Assembly (NCBI GenBank): GCA_014337915.1
Contig: QUBU01000005.1
Coordinates: 62,001-126,000 of the forward strand
DNA from: Gammaproteobacteria bacterium
GTDB lineage: Bacteria > Pseudomonadota > Gammaproteobacteria > Steroidobacterales > GCA-2729495
Direction of reading: 5' to 3'
DNA length: 64,000 nucleotides
In this document: one piece after another, positions 19,497 through 27,814 of the stretch
Layout of the letters: each line of letters begins with the position of its first letter
Numbering within the stretch: position 1 is the stretch's first letter
Translations under genes and position numbers: made by a program
Notes under the pieces: model-generated
Database searches by the model: none
Seen by the model: only the letters and a program-made list of their open reading frames with translations
What the model was told of the DNA's origin: nothing

Positions 19497-20111
19497 TCAG
19501 CAGCCTCCCAGCGGGTTGGATGAAGCCTGCAGCTGGCTGACCGTGTCGACCAGTGCCGTGTGGCCCGCCGGGCTGACCATGATCCAGCGGCCAGCGGCCC
19601 GGCCGCCGCCAGTGTCGCTGTTGCCGCGGGAGTCGCAGAGCTGGATGTTGCGCAGCCCGGGCCGGCCAGCGACTACGGCCGGGAACCCGTCGGCGCGGAA
19701 GCTGAGGAACTGGGGTGTGCCGCCGTCGGCGGCGCTGCGCGCCTCGCCACGGATGCCGGCATCGATGGGACCGTGGGCCAGCAGCACGGCCTCGCCCGGG
19801 TCGCGGGCCGCATCGCCATCGCCGTCCTCGAACACGATCCAGCCATCGAGCAGCGAAGCACCCTGGGCGCAGGCCGGTTCCTCCGCCTCCCAGTCGCTGC
19901 TCGCACAGAGCGTGACGGGGAGGCTGCGCGTCGAGGCCTGTGCGCGCGCGGCACGGATGCTGCTCACGAGGTCGTTGGCGGCCACGGTCATGCGGTTGTT
20001 CGCGACCATGCCGTTCATGGCCGGTACGCCGAGGCCCAGGGTCAACGCCAACACCATCATCAGCACGAGGAGCTCGATGAGGGTGAAGCCTTCTTGGTGC
20101 TTCTTGCCCAT
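19497..20111 (-). CDS. FimT/GspH-type pseudopilin (first copy)
   Basis: A 204-residue GspH/FimT-domain pseudopilin. The leader MGKKHQEG is cut before FTLIELLVLMMVLALTLGLG; VAANDLVSSIRAARAQASTR is the FimT helix, and LCASSDWEAEE and GWIVFEDGDGD are the core of the GspH/FimU fold. It is one of two related genes at the operon head. Either could hold the FimU role, linking the tip complex to major pilin, or the FimT role in DNA uptake; sequence alone does not decide. pilV follows after 2 bases. Confidence 0.88.
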   Translation of the reverse strand: MGKKHQEGFTLIELLVLMMVLALTLGLGVPAMNGMVANNRMTVAANDLVSSIRAARAQASTRSLPVTLCASSDWEAEEPACAQGASLLDGWIVFEDGDGDAARDPGEAVLLAHGPIDAGIRGEARSAADGGTPQFLSFRADGFPAVVAGRPGLRNIQLCDSRGNSDTGGGRAAGRWIMVSPAGHTALVDTVSQLQASSNPLGGC

Positions 20112-20204
20112 CAGGGGCCATCCTGCCGCGCGCGCCGGCTGCGGTCAGCCTGCTCCGATGAGCGGCGCACATCCGGGGATGAGCGGCCGGCATGCGTGGT
20201 GCGT

Positions 20205-20738
20205 TCAGGTCGGGCATGTCAGCGGGCGACCATCGGCGGCGACCCGCGACAGCCGTGGCCGGCCGCTGTAGCTGATGATCACCGCCCGGGCCTGTGCCGG
20301 GCCACGGGCATCGCAGAAGACCACGGTGCCATTGCTGGCCCGCAGGGCGAAGGGACGCAGGGCATAGGCGCGGCGATTGCTGCGCACCGACGCCAGCGGC
20401 AGGGGATGGCCCACCGCCAGTACCGGCTCATCCGGATCGATGGTGGCCGGGTCGTCGCCATCACGGTTGACGAACACCAGCCAGCCGCTGGTCCAGTCGC
20501 CCGCCGGCGCGCAGTGCTGGGCATCCAGGCTGCGGCAGACCACCACGTCGCGGGCCTCGCTGGCCGCGGTGACGCGGGCGAGATGGATGGCATGCACGAA
20601 GCCGTTGACTGCCGCGACCATGCGTCCTTCCAGCAACAGCTCGCGACATAACGGGACGGCGATGGTCGCCAGGGCTGCCATGCCGAGCAGCGCCACCAGC
20701 ATCTCCAGCAGGGTCAGGCCACGGGCATGCCGTTCCAT
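20205..20738 (-). CDS. FimT/FimU-type pseudopilin (second copy, operon head)
   Basis: A 177-residue GspH/FimT-domain pseudopilin. The leader MERHARG is cut before LTLLEMLVALLGMAALATIA with Glu5. VVCRSLDAQHCAPAGDWTSG and WLVFVNRDGDD parallel the other FimT-like gene downstream, so the pair are diverged duplicates. It is the first gene of the minor-pilin operon; 93 bases separate it from the next. It is divergent from the Irr-like regulator across a short promoter region. I see no clear AlgR-type or sigma-54 site. Confidence 0.86.
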   Translation of the reverse strand: MERHARGLTLLEMLVALLGMAALATIAVPLCRELLLEGRMVAAVNGFVHAIHLARVTAASEARDVVVCRSLDAQHCAPAGDWTSGWLVFVNRDGDDPATIDPDEPVLAVGHPLPLASVRSNRRAYALRPFALRASNGTVVFCDARGPAQARAVIISYSGRPRLSRVAADGRPLTCPT

Positions 20739-20821
20739 GGCGGGCAGCTTAGGCGGCAGCGGCCGGGGCCACAGCCGGCGTTTCCGCCGGGAATGACCGG
20801 ATTCCGCTGCCGGATGCTGCG

Positions 20822-20851
20822 TTTACAGCAATCCGGCCGGCCCACTAGAAT
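20822..20851 (+). promoter_or_regulatory. Promoter of the Irr-like regulator
   Basis: TTTACA (20822-20827), 18 bases, then TAGAAT (20846-20851). The in-frame ATG at 20850 lies inside this -10 box, so if the promoter is real that ATG cannot be the start codon. Confidence 0.45.
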
Positions 20852-20885
20852 GCCCCGCAGGAGCCTGGCCGGCCGGATACGACAG

Positions 20886-21299
20886 TTGGACCTACGTGAG
20901 CGCGTGAGCGCACAACTCCTTGAACATGGCGTGCGGCCGACTGCCCAGCGCCTGCAGATCGGCATGCTGGTGCTGGACCGCGCCTGCCATTTTTCTGCCG
21001 ACCAGCTGCTCGCCACCCTGCGCCAGTCCGGGCAGCGCGTGTCCAGGGCGACGATCTACAACACCCTGAGCCTGTTCTCCCGCCGCGGCCTGATCCGCGA
21101 AGTGGCCGTGGACCCGGAGCGCCTCATGTACGACTCCACCACCGCGCCGCACCATCATTTCTACAACGCCGAGACCGGCGAACTCACCGATATCGATCCT
21201 GCGGACCTGCGGCTGTCACGGCTGCCGCCGCTGCCGCGTGCCACCGAGGCGGAAAGCGTCGAGGTCATCATCCGCATCCGGCCGCGCAAGGGCGGGTGA
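20886..21299 (+). CDS. Fur-family regulator, Irr-like
   Basis: A winged-helix metalloregulator of the Fur superfamily. The core GVRPTAQRLQIGMLVLDR, VSRATIYNTLSLFSRRGLIREVAVD and YDSTTAPHHHFYNAETGE follow the Irr pattern known from alphaproteobacteria (YNTL, LLREVAVD, THHHFF). There is no C-terminal CxxC zinc site, again as in Irr. The triple-His box is the candidate metal or haem-linked site. Start: TTG 20886 gives 137 residues and the best family-like N-terminus; GTG 20904 and ATG 20850 are alternatives, the last sitting inside a likely -10 box. It is divergent from the pilin operon. Iron or haem control is inferred from the family. Confidence 0.82.
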   Translation: MDLRERVSAQLLEHGVRPTAQRLQIGMLVLDRACHFSADQLLATLRQSGQRVSRATIYNTLSLFSRRGLIREVAVDPERLMYDSTTAPHHHFYNAETGELTDIDPADLRLSRLPPLPRATEAESVEVIIRIRPRKGG

Positions 21300-21333
21300 C
21301 CCGCGGCCCCGAGCTGCTATACTTCGCCGCCGC

Positions 21334-21409
21334 GCCGGCGTAGCTCAGTTGGTAGAGCAGTCGCTTCGTAAGCGAGAGGTCGGGGGTTCAAGTCCCTCCG
21401 CCGGCACCA
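21334..21409 (+). tRNA. tRNA-Thr (anticodon CGT)
   Basis: Acceptor GCCGGCG pairs with CGCCGGC, followed by encoded ACCA. The D arm GCTC/GAGC, anticodon loop TTCGTAA (anticodon CGT), five-base variable loop and T loop TTCAAGT complete a 76-base cloverleaf. Base 27 is mismatched with 43, as also seen in E. coli thrW. A -10-like TATACT lies at 21318-21323, 11 bases upstream of the 5' end. The Irr-like gene ends 34 bases before it. Confidence 0.97.
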
Positions 21410-21433
21410 CAGTCCCGCCACCGGGGAATCGCC

Positions 21434-22030
21434 ATGCGGCTCATCGTCGGCATATCGGGCGCCAGCGGTGTCATCTACGGCATCCGCCTGCTGGAAGTAC
21501 TGGCATCACAGCCGCAGGTGGAGACCCACCTGGTCATCAGCAACGGCGGCAAGCTCAATATCGCGCTGGAGACCGGCCTCGGCCCGAAGCAGGTCGGCAA
21601 GCTCGCCAGCGTGGTGCACAGTGACCTCGACCTTGCCGCCAGCATCGCCAGCGGCTCCTTTCATACCGACGGCATGATCGTCGCTCCCTGCTCCATGAAG
21701 GCGCTGTCGGGCATCGTCAATTCCTATGCCGACACGCTGCTGGTGCGCGCTGCCGACGTGGTGCTCAAGGAGCGCCGCCGCCTGGTGCTGGTGCCGCGTG
21801 AGACGCCGCTGCATGAAGGCCATTGCCGGCTGATGCATGAGGCGAGCCGCATGGGTGCGATCATCGCCCCGCCGATGCCCGCGTTCTACACGGCACCGCA
21901 GTCGGTGGACGACATCGTCAACCATACGGTGGGGCGCCTGCTGGACCTGTTCGGCATCGACAGCGGCCTGGTCCGGCGCTGGCAGGGTGCGCGCGGCAGG
22001 TCGCGGTCCGCGGCGAAGCGGCCGCGATGA
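21434..22030 (+). CDS. ubiX: Flavin prenyltransferase UbiX
   Basis: Makes prenylated FMN, the cofactor of UbiD-family decarboxylases. The 198-residue protein starts MRLIVGISGASGVIYGIRLL and has SGSFHTDGMIVAPCSMKALS, RRLVLVPRETPLHEGH and MGAIIAPPMPAFY, which form the flavin and dimethylallyl phosphate pockets. It overlaps the YhbP-like gene by four bases. A UbiD-type decarboxylase lies about 1.5 kb downstream, so this enzyme can serve both ubiquinone synthesis and that gene cluster. Confidence 0.96.
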   Translation: MRLIVGISGASGVIYGIRLLEVLASQPQVETHLVISNGGKLNIALETGLGPKQVGKLASVVHSDLDLAASIASGSFHTDGMIVAPCSMKALSGIVNSYADTLLVRAADVVLKERRRLVLVPRETPLHEGHCRLMHEASRMGAIIAPPMPAFYTAPQSVDDIVNHTVGRLLDLFGIDSGLVRRWQGARGRSRSAAKRPR

Positions 22031-22542
22031 ATGCCCGGGGCCCGGGGCCGGACCGCGCCGCCATCGCGGCCATGCTCGCGGCCCACCACACGCTGACCCT
22101 GGCGACCTGCCGCGACAGCCTGCCCTGGGCGGCGACGGTATTCTTCGCCAGCGACGCGGACTTCAACCTGTACTTCGTTTCCGATCGCCGGACCCGCCAC
22201 GCGCAGGACATGGCCGCCTGCCCCGAGGTGGCGCTCGCCATCGATGCGGATCCGGATGGCTGGCACGCGGTGCGTGGGCTGCAGGTCGCCGGCACCGCGA
22301 CCCTGGTGGCGGGCACTGACCGCCCACGGGTACTCGCGCTCTACCTGGAAAAGTTTGCCAGCGTGAAGGCGCTGTTCGAGCAGCCACGCTCGGCGGACGA
22401 GAAGATCATCGCCTCGCGGCTGCAGCACACCGACTTCTGGTGCGTGCGGCCGGACTACATTCGCCTGGTCGACAACTCGAAGGGCTTCGGCTTCCGCATC
22501 GAGTGGCGCCCGGGGGGCGCCACTGCCGCGTCGCCGGGCTAG
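22027..22542 (+). CDS. YhbP-like pyridoxamine-5'-phosphate-oxidase-fold protein
   Basis: A 171-residue split-barrel flavin-binding protein. LTLATCRDSLPWAATVFF, LYFVSDRRTRHAQDMAACPE and the C-terminal VDNSKGFGFRIEW match the YhbP group (UPF0306) of the PNPOx-like superfamily. No specific substrate is known. Its ATG overlaps the ubiX stop (ATGA), so the two are translationally coupled, which hints at a flavin-related job. It is convergent with the SDR gene 18 bases away. Confidence 0.8.
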   Translation: MNARGPGPDRAAIAAMLAAHHTLTLATCRDSLPWAATVFFASDADFNLYFVSDRRTRHAQDMAACPEVALAIDADPDGWHAVRGLQVAGTATLVAGTDRPRVLALYLEKFASVKALFEQPRSADEKIIASRLQHTDFWCVRPDYIRLVDNSKGFGFRIEWRPGGATAASPG

Positions 22543-22560
22543 CGCCCGGGCAGCGGCGGT

Positions 22561-23355
22561 TCAGTCGGCATCACCGCCAGAGTAGGGCGGCAGCTTGCCG
22601 AGGTGGATGCCACTGTCGACGATCAGCGTCTCGCCGGTGATCAGCTCGGCATCGGTGAGGAACCACACCAGCACCCGGGCGATATCCTCGGCGGTCGCCA
22701 CCTTCTTCAATGGCAGGGCCTGGGTCTGGGCGTCGAGCATCGCCTGGTACTGCTCCTCGCCGAGGCCGCCCTTCAGCCAGCGGGTCTGGATCATGCCGGG
22801 GACCACCGCGTTGATGCGGATCTCCGGCGCCAGCACGTGCGCCAGCGACTTCGTCATCAGGTTCAGCGCTGCCTTCGATGCCGCGTAGGGGATGGAGGAG
22901 GCGATGCCGGTCACGCCACCGATGGAGGAGTCGTTGACGATGGCACCGGCGCCCTGCTGCTTCATGTAGGGCACGACAGCCCGCACCATCTGGTAGGCGC
23001 CGACGACGTTGACGGCATAGATGTCGAGGAAGTCCTGCTTGCTGACGCCCTCGAGCTGCGGATAGGGATTGAATTTCGTACGCGCGGCATTGTTGATGAG
23101 GTAGTCGATGCGGCCCCAGCGGTCGGCTGCGGCCCTGGCCATGGCGCGGCAGGCACCATCGTCGGCTACGTCGGCCTGGAACACGATGGTGTCGGCACCC
23201 CTGGCGCGGCAGGCGGCGGCGGTTTCCTCCGCCTCGGCCTGGCTGCGCGTGTAGTTGACCACGACGTTGCAGCCGCGCGCGGCGAGCATAATGGCGGCGG
23301 CGGCACCCACGCCGGTGGCGGAGCCGGTGACGATGGCGACCTTGCGCTCGGTCAT
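22561..23355 (-). CDS. Short-chain dehydrogenase/reductase
   Basis: A classical SDR of 264 residues, NAD(P)-dependent oxidoreductase. It has the cofactor motif TGSATGVGAAAA near residue 10, NNAAR, the catalytic Ser in NDSSIGG and YAASK (YxxxK) near residue 158, and a typical C-terminus GETLIVDSGIHLG. Substrate is unknown. It is divergent from the UbiD-like gene across 130 bases, so it may belong to the same pathway, but that is inference from position only. Confidence 0.9.
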   Translation of the reverse strand: MTERKVAIVTGSATGVGAAAAIMLAARGCNVVVNYTRSQAEAEETAAACRARGADTIVFQADVADDGACRAMARAAADRWGRIDYLINNAARTKFNPYPQLEGVSKQDFLDIYAVNVVGAYQMVRAVVPYMKQQGAGAIVNDSSIGGVTGIASSIPYAASKAALNLMTKSLAHVLAPEIRINAVVPGMIQTRWLKGGLGEEQYQAMLDAQTQALPLKKVATAEDIARVLVWFLTDAELITGETLIVDSGIHLGKLPPYSGGDAD

Positions 23356-23485
23356 GGGCAGATCCCCGGGAATTCGCTGGCGACCGGCGCATGATACGTT
23401 GGAACCTCACAAATGCTATGTTTGCGCTGCGGACAGGATCACCGGCCGCAGCGTTGCAGACCGCCCGATTCCGGAGAATCGCCCG

Positions 23486-24982
23486 ATGGCATACAGGGAC
23501 TTGCGTGACTTCCTCGCCCAGCTCGAGCAGCAGGGGCAGCTCCGGCGTGTCAGCGTGCCGTTCAATGTCGAGCGTGGCCGCAACGAACTCCAGGCGCTGA
23601 TGCGCCACCTGGCGCAGACCGATGGCCCGGCCCTGGTGCTGGACCGGCTCGAGGGCTACAACACACCCGGCGTGCCGCTGGTGTTCAATCCCTACGGCAC
23701 CCGCGAACGCACGGCGATGATCCTCGGCACCCGCGACCCGCTGGAGGCCAAGCTGCGCCATGTGAAGGTGCTGCAGGAGCCCGGCAGCTGGATCAAGCCG
23801 ACGCTGGTGGACCGCGCGCGGGCCCCCTGCAAGGAGGTGGTCATCCCGCGTGACCAGGTGTCGGTCGACCGGCATATCCCGCATGTGTTCTTCGGCCGCG
23901 AGGGCTCGTCCTACATCACCGGCGGCGTGGTGGTGACCAAAGACCCGGAGACCGGCGTCCGCAACGTCGGCGCCTACCGCGTCACCAGTTTCTGGAACTG
24001 CGAGCACCCGCAGGGCGGCAGCTACAGCGAAGAGCAGATGAAGAAGCAGCTCTCGATCTTCGCTTTCTGGAACCCGCCCATGAACCACATCGGCCTGCAC
24101 CTGGCACGGGCGCAGAAGCTCGGCAGGCCGCTGGAGCTGGCCATTGCCTGCCAGGTGGATCCGGCCCTGCACCTCGCCTGCGCCACCGGCATTCCCTTCG
24201 GCATGGACGAGTACGACTACGCCGGCGGGCTGCGCGGCAGTCCCGTGGAACTGGTGAAGTGCGAGAGCGTCGACCTCGAGGTGCCGGCCACCGCCGAGTA
24301 CATCATCGAGGGCGTGTTCCGCCCGGACGTGCCCACCGACATCATCGGCTGGCATTCCAACTCCGTAGGCTACTACGACAAGCACCAGATCTTCCCGATC
24401 TTCGATATCACCGCCATCACCCACCGTCGGGATCCGCTCTGGTACGGCACCATCGAGATGATGCCGCCCTTCGACCACAACTACATGGCGCTGCTACCGG
24501 TGGAGGGCGAGCTGCTGGCGGACCTGCAGCGCAAGCTGCCGGAGGTCAAGGACGTGGTGGTCACGCCGAACATGACCTACATCGTGCAGCTCAACGTGGA
24601 CGGTGCCGCCAAGCCCCACCCGGAGTTCGGCAAGTACGTGCTGCACGCGGCCTGGGGCGCGGCGGGCCGCTGGCCACGCACCGCCAAGATCCTGGTAGTC
24701 GTCGGCCCGGACGTGGATCCCTACGACCTCGAGGCCGTGGAGTGGGCGATCCAGACCCGGGTGCAGCCCTACAGCGACATCATCATCAACCGCAGCGCGC
24801 AGGCCATGGTGCTCGATCCGTCGGCGCCCAAGGGTCCGCAGGGCTTTCCGACGACCTCGGAGCAGATGGGCATCGATGCCACCATCAAGGTCCCGGAGCG
24901 CTTCAGCGAGTACGCCGAGGTCAGCCAGGCGGATCCCGCCCAGGTGCGCAGCGTGGCCGCGAAGCTGGCCGGGATCCTCTAG
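23486..24982 (+). CDS. UbiD-family prenyl-FMN-dependent decarboxylase
   Basis: A 498-residue reversible (de)carboxylase dependent on the prenylated FMN made by UbiX. It opens AYRDLRDFLAQLEQQGQLRR as UbiD does, keeps NVGAYR (the active-site Arg) and the Glu-rich box VKCESVDLEVPATAEYIIEG. The segment equivalent to GPYGDHTGYY of E. coli UbiD reads IGWHSNSVGYY, and many central residues differ, so I would not call it ubiquinone-pathway UbiD. GGAG precedes the ATG at 23486. It heads a plus-strand cluster with a ketopantoate-reductase-like enzyme, an aconitase-type pair and a C-C lyase, suggesting carbon-skeleton catabolism. Confidence 0.88.
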   Translation: MAYRDLRDFLAQLEQQGQLRRVSVPFNVERGRNELQALMRHLAQTDGPALVLDRLEGYNTPGVPLVFNPYGTRERTAMILGTRDPLEAKLRHVKVLQEPGSWIKPTLVDRARAPCKEVVIPRDQVSVDRHIPHVFFGREGSSYITGGVVVTKDPETGVRNVGAYRVTSFWNCEHPQGGSYSEEQMKKQLSIFAFWNPPMNHIGLHLARAQKLGRPLELAIACQVDPALHLACATGIPFGMDEYDYAGGLRGSPVELVKCESVDLEVPATAEYIIEGVFRPDVPTDIIGWHSNSVGYYDKHQIFPIFDITAITHRRDPLWYGTIEMMPPFDHNYMALLPVEGELLADLQRKLPEVKDVVVTPNMTYIVQLNVDGAAKPHPEFGKYVLHAAWGAAGRWPRTAKILVVVGPDVDPYDLEAVEWAIQTRVQPYSDIIINRSAQAMVLDPSAPKGPQGFPTTSEQMGIDATIKVPERFSEYAEVSQADPAQVRSVAAKLAGIL

Positions 24983-25006
24983 GCGCGGGCCCGGCATGGC
25001 CAGACG

Positions 25007-25987
25007 ATGAACACCGCCTGCGTCTTCGGCCTCGGCGCCATCGGCAGCTGGCTCGCGGCCCGGCTTGCGCTCTCCGGCGTGCGTGTCACGGCCATCGCCC
25101 GTGGTGCCACCCTCGAGGCGCTGCGCGCGCGCGGCCTGGTGCTGGTGGAGGGCGGAAAGCGCGAGGTAGTGCAGTTGCGGGCCGTCGCAGGCGCGCAGGA
25201 AGCAGGCCCTCAGGAACTGCTGTTCCTGACGGTCAAGGCCAACGACCTGCCGGCCATCGCCCCGCAGCTGCGCCCGCTGCTCGGGCCGGGCACGGCCGTG
25301 GTGACGGTGGGCAACGGCTTCCCCTGGTGGTATTTCTTCCGTGCTACCTCGGGGGGCATCAATCCGACCCTGGCCACGGTGGACCCGCGCGGATCGCTGT
25401 GGCGACTGGTCGGGCCCGAGCACGCCATCGGCTGCGTCGTCTATCCGGCGGTGCGCGTGCTGGAGCCCGGCGTGGTCGAGCACGTCTATGGCAACCGCCT
25501 CTCGCTGGGCGAGCCTGATGGCTCGCTGTCCGCGCGGGTGCGCGCCATCGCCGCCATGCTGTCGGCCGCGCGCATCGAGGCGCCGGTACGCCAGGACATC
25601 CGCACCGAAGTCTGGACCAAGCTCGCGCTCAACGCCGCCTACAACCCGGTCAGCCTGCTCACCGGCGCCACGCTCGGGCAGATGCTCGACGACCCGGCCG
25701 CCGCGGCGGTGCTGCAGGCGCTGATGCAGGAAGCCATCGGCGTGGCAGGCGCGCTGGGGGTGCGGGTGCCGATGCAGCCGCGCCAGCTCATGGAACTGAC
25801 CCGCCCGCTGGCGGCCCACAAGACCTCGACCCTGCAGGACCTCGAGGCCGGCCGGCGCCTCGAGATCGACCCGGTGGCCGGGGCGGTGGCTGAAATCGGC
25901 CGCCTGCGCAATGTGCGCACGCCGGCGCTGGACGGCCTGCTGGCGCTGGCGCGGCTGCGTGCCCGCCTGTCCGGTTGCCATGGCTGA
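25007..25987 (+). CDS. Ketopantoate reductase-family oxidoreductase
   Basis: A 326-residue NAD(P)H-dependent 2-oxo/3-hydroxy acid reductase of the ApbA/PanE family. The N-terminal Rossmann motif GLGAIGSWLAARLA, LLFLTVKANDLPA, GNGFPWWYF and the C-terminal KLALNAAYNPVSLLTGATLGQ are family features, with the catalytic Lys near residue 205. The unusual WWYFF region and the cluster context (UbiD-type decarboxylase, aconitase-type dehydratase, dimethylmalate-lyase-like enzyme) make pantothenate synthesis unlikely; it more probably reduces or oxidises a cluster intermediate. The stop overlaps the next start by eight bases. Confidence 0.88.
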   Translation: MNTACVFGLGAIGSWLAARLALSGVRVTAIARGATLEALRARGLVLVEGGKREVVQLRAVAGAQEAGPQELLFLTVKANDLPAIAPQLRPLLGPGTAVVTVGNGFPWWYFFRATSGGINPTLATVDPRGSLWRLVGPEHAIGCVVYPAVRVLEPGVVEHVYGNRLSLGEPDGSLSARVRAIAAMLSAARIEAPVRQDIRTEVWTKLALNAAYNPVSLLTGATLGQMLDDPAAAAVLQALMQEAIGVAGALGVRVPMQPRQLMELTRPLAAHKTSTLQDLEAGRRLEIDPVAGAVAEIGRLRNVRTPALDGLLALARLRARLSGCHG

Positions 25988-27299
25988 GGCCGGCGCCGGC
26001 CCCGGGATCGCTGCTGGTTGCGGTGCTGGCAGCGCAGGCCGGACGCTGGCGCAGAAGATCATCGCCCGCGCCAGCGGGCGCAGCCAGGTGCTGCCGGGCG
26101 AGGTGGTGACCTGCCGCGCGGACCTGGTGCTGCTGCTGGATTCCGGCGGGCCGCGGCGCATCTGGCCGCGCCTGCGCGAGCTGGGCGTCGGCCTGCACGA
26201 TGCCGGACGCATCGTGCTGGTCAACGATCATTTCGTGCCGGCGGTGGACGCGGGTTCCGCCGCCATCCTGCGGCTGACCCGCGACTTCGCGCGCGAGTTC
26301 GGTATCCACCGCTTCTTCGACATGCAGGGCATCGGCCATGTGCTGCTGCTCGAGCGCGGGCTGGTGCAGCCGGGCATGTTCATCTGCGGTGGCGACTCGC
26401 ATACCAGCAACGCCGGGGCGGGGGCCGCCTACGCCATGGGCCTCGGTGCCATCGAGATGACCGGCGTGGCCGTTACCGGCGAGATCTGGGTGCCGGTGCC
26501 CGAGACCATCCGCGTGGACTGCTCCGGGCGTTTCGCCCGCGGCGTGGTCGCGAAGGACATCATGCTGCAGCTGTGCCGCGAGCTCGGTATGGACAACGCC
26601 TTCCGCGCCATCGAGTACGGTGGCACGGCGGTGGCGGCGATGCCACTGGCGGAGCGCGCCGTGCTCTGCAACATGGCTGCCGAACTGGGCGCCGAGACCG
26701 GGCTGGTCGAAGCCGATGCCACGACGCTGGCGGCGCTGCAGGCGGCTGGGCAGCAGCCAGTGGACGATGCGCTGGCCTGGCGCAGCGACGTGGACGCGCG
26801 CTATCTCGAGGTCCACGCCCTGGATGTCGCTGCGCTCGCGCCCCAGGTGGCGGCACCGCATTCACCGGCGAACTCGGCACCGGTGACGCAGTTCGCCGGC
26901 ACCGCCATCGACCAGGCCTACATCGGCTCGTGCATGGGCGCGAAGCTCGGTGACCTGCACTGCGTCGCCGAGGTGCTGCGCGGCCGGCAGGTGGCGGCGG
27001 GTGTGCGGCTGCTGGTCGCACCGGCCTCGCAGCGGATCTGGGCCGCAGCGGCCGCGGATGGCACGCTCGCGACGCTCACCGCCGCCGGTGCGACACTGCT
27101 GCCGAGCGGCTGCGGTGCCTGTGCGGCGCTGGGTGCGGGTGTGCTGGGGGAGGACGAAGTGTGCATTTCCTCGACCAACCGCAACTTCCGTGGCCGCATG
27201 GGCGCCAGCAGCGCGCAGGTCTACCTCGGGTCACCCTATACGGTAGCGGCCTCGGCCGTCGCCGGCCGCATCGCCGATCCGCGGGAGTTCCTCGCATGA
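25980..27299 (+). CDS. Aconitase/isopropylmalate-isomerase-type dehydratase, large subunit
   Basis: A 439-residue [4Fe-4S] hydro-lyase subunit of the LeuC family. Seen: CGGDSHTSNAGAGAAYAMGL, YIGSCMGAKLGDL and PSGCGACAALGAG, which place the three cluster cysteines, and STNRNFRGRMGASSAQVYL near the C-terminus. Together with the next gene it should isomerise or hydrate a branched dicarboxylic or tricarboxylic acid. The neighbouring dimethylmalate-lyase-like gene suggests a DmdAB-type 2,3-dimethylmalate dehydratase rather than leucine synthesis; no leuA or leuB is nearby. The ATG at 25980 overlaps the reductase stop. Confidence 0.85.
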   Translation: MAEAGAGPGIAAGCGAGSAGRTLAQKIIARASGRSQVLPGEVVTCRADLVLLLDSGGPRRIWPRLRELGVGLHDAGRIVLVNDHFVPAVDAGSAAILRLTRDFAREFGIHRFFDMQGIGHVLLLERGLVQPGMFICGGDSHTSNAGAGAAYAMGLGAIEMTGVAVTGEIWVPVPETIRVDCSGRFARGVVAKDIMLQLCRELGMDNAFRAIEYGGTAVAAMPLAERAVLCNMAAELGAETGLVEADATTLAALQAAGQQPVDDALAWRSDVDARYLEVHALDVAALAPQVAAPHSPANSAPVTQFAGTAIDQAYIGSCMGAKLGDLHCVAEVLRGRQVAAGVRLLVAPASQRIWAAAAADGTLATLTAAGATLLPSGCGACAALGAGVLGEDEVCISSTNRNFRGRMGASSAQVYLGSPYTVAASAVAGRIADPREFLA

Positions 27300-27814
27300 G
27301 CCCGGTGGCGCCACTGGCCGGCAGGGCCTGGCTGTTCGGCGACGACATCGATACCGACGTCATGGCGCCTGGGCTGTACTTCAAGGCGCCGCTGGAGGAG
27401 ATGGCCAGGCATTGCCTGGAAGCGGTGGACCCGGCCTTTGCCGCGAGCGTGCGCCCGGGCGACATCATCGTCGCCGGCCGGCGCTTTGGAGTGGGTTCGG
27501 CGCGCGAGCAGGCGGCGATGGTGCTGGTGCAGCTGGGCGTGGGCGCGGTGCTGGCGCAGTCCTTCGGCCGCATCTTCTACCGCAATGCGCTGAACTTCGG
27601 CCTGCCAGCGCTGTTCTTCCCGGCCGCCGGCGAGATCCTGGCGGGGCAGCAGCTGGAAGTCGAACCGGTGGCGGGGCTGGTGCGCAACCTGGACACGGGG
27701 CGGGAGTACCGGGTCAACGGCATTCCCGCCCACCTCATGGACATGGTGGCCGCCGGCGGGCTGGTACCCTTCCTCAGGCAGCGGCTGTCCCGGCCGCCAG
27801 CGGAGCAGGCCTGA
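27296..27814 (+). CDS. Aconitase/isopropylmalate-isomerase-type dehydratase, small subunit
   Basis: A 172-residue LeuD-like swivel-domain subunit. FGDDIDTDVMAPGLYF, GDIIVAGRRFGVGSAREQAA (with the substrate-recognition Arg after Ser) and SFGRIFYRNALNFGLPALFF are diagnostic. It overlaps the large subunit by four bases and the lyase by one, so all three are made together. Substrate specificity sits partly in the loop around YFKAPLEEM, which differs from LeuD proper. I infer a DmdB-like role from context. Confidence 0.86.
   Translation: MSPVAPLAGRAWLFGDDIDTDVMAPGLYFKAPLEEMARHCLEAVDPAFAASVRPGDIIVAGRRFGVGSAREQAAMVLVQLGVGAVLAQSFGRIFYRNALNFGLPALFFPAAGEILAGQQLEVEPVAGLVRNLDTGREYRVNGIPAHLMDMVAAGGLVPFLRQRLSRPPAEQA

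Noticed and set aside
23486..24982. Calling this the ubiquinone-pathway UbiD
   Set aside because: The length fits, but the GDHTGYY region and much of the core differ and it heads an unrelated metabolic cluster.
25007..25987. Calling this pantothenate-pathway PanE
   Set aside because: Family fits, but no pantothenate genes are near and the context is a different pathway.
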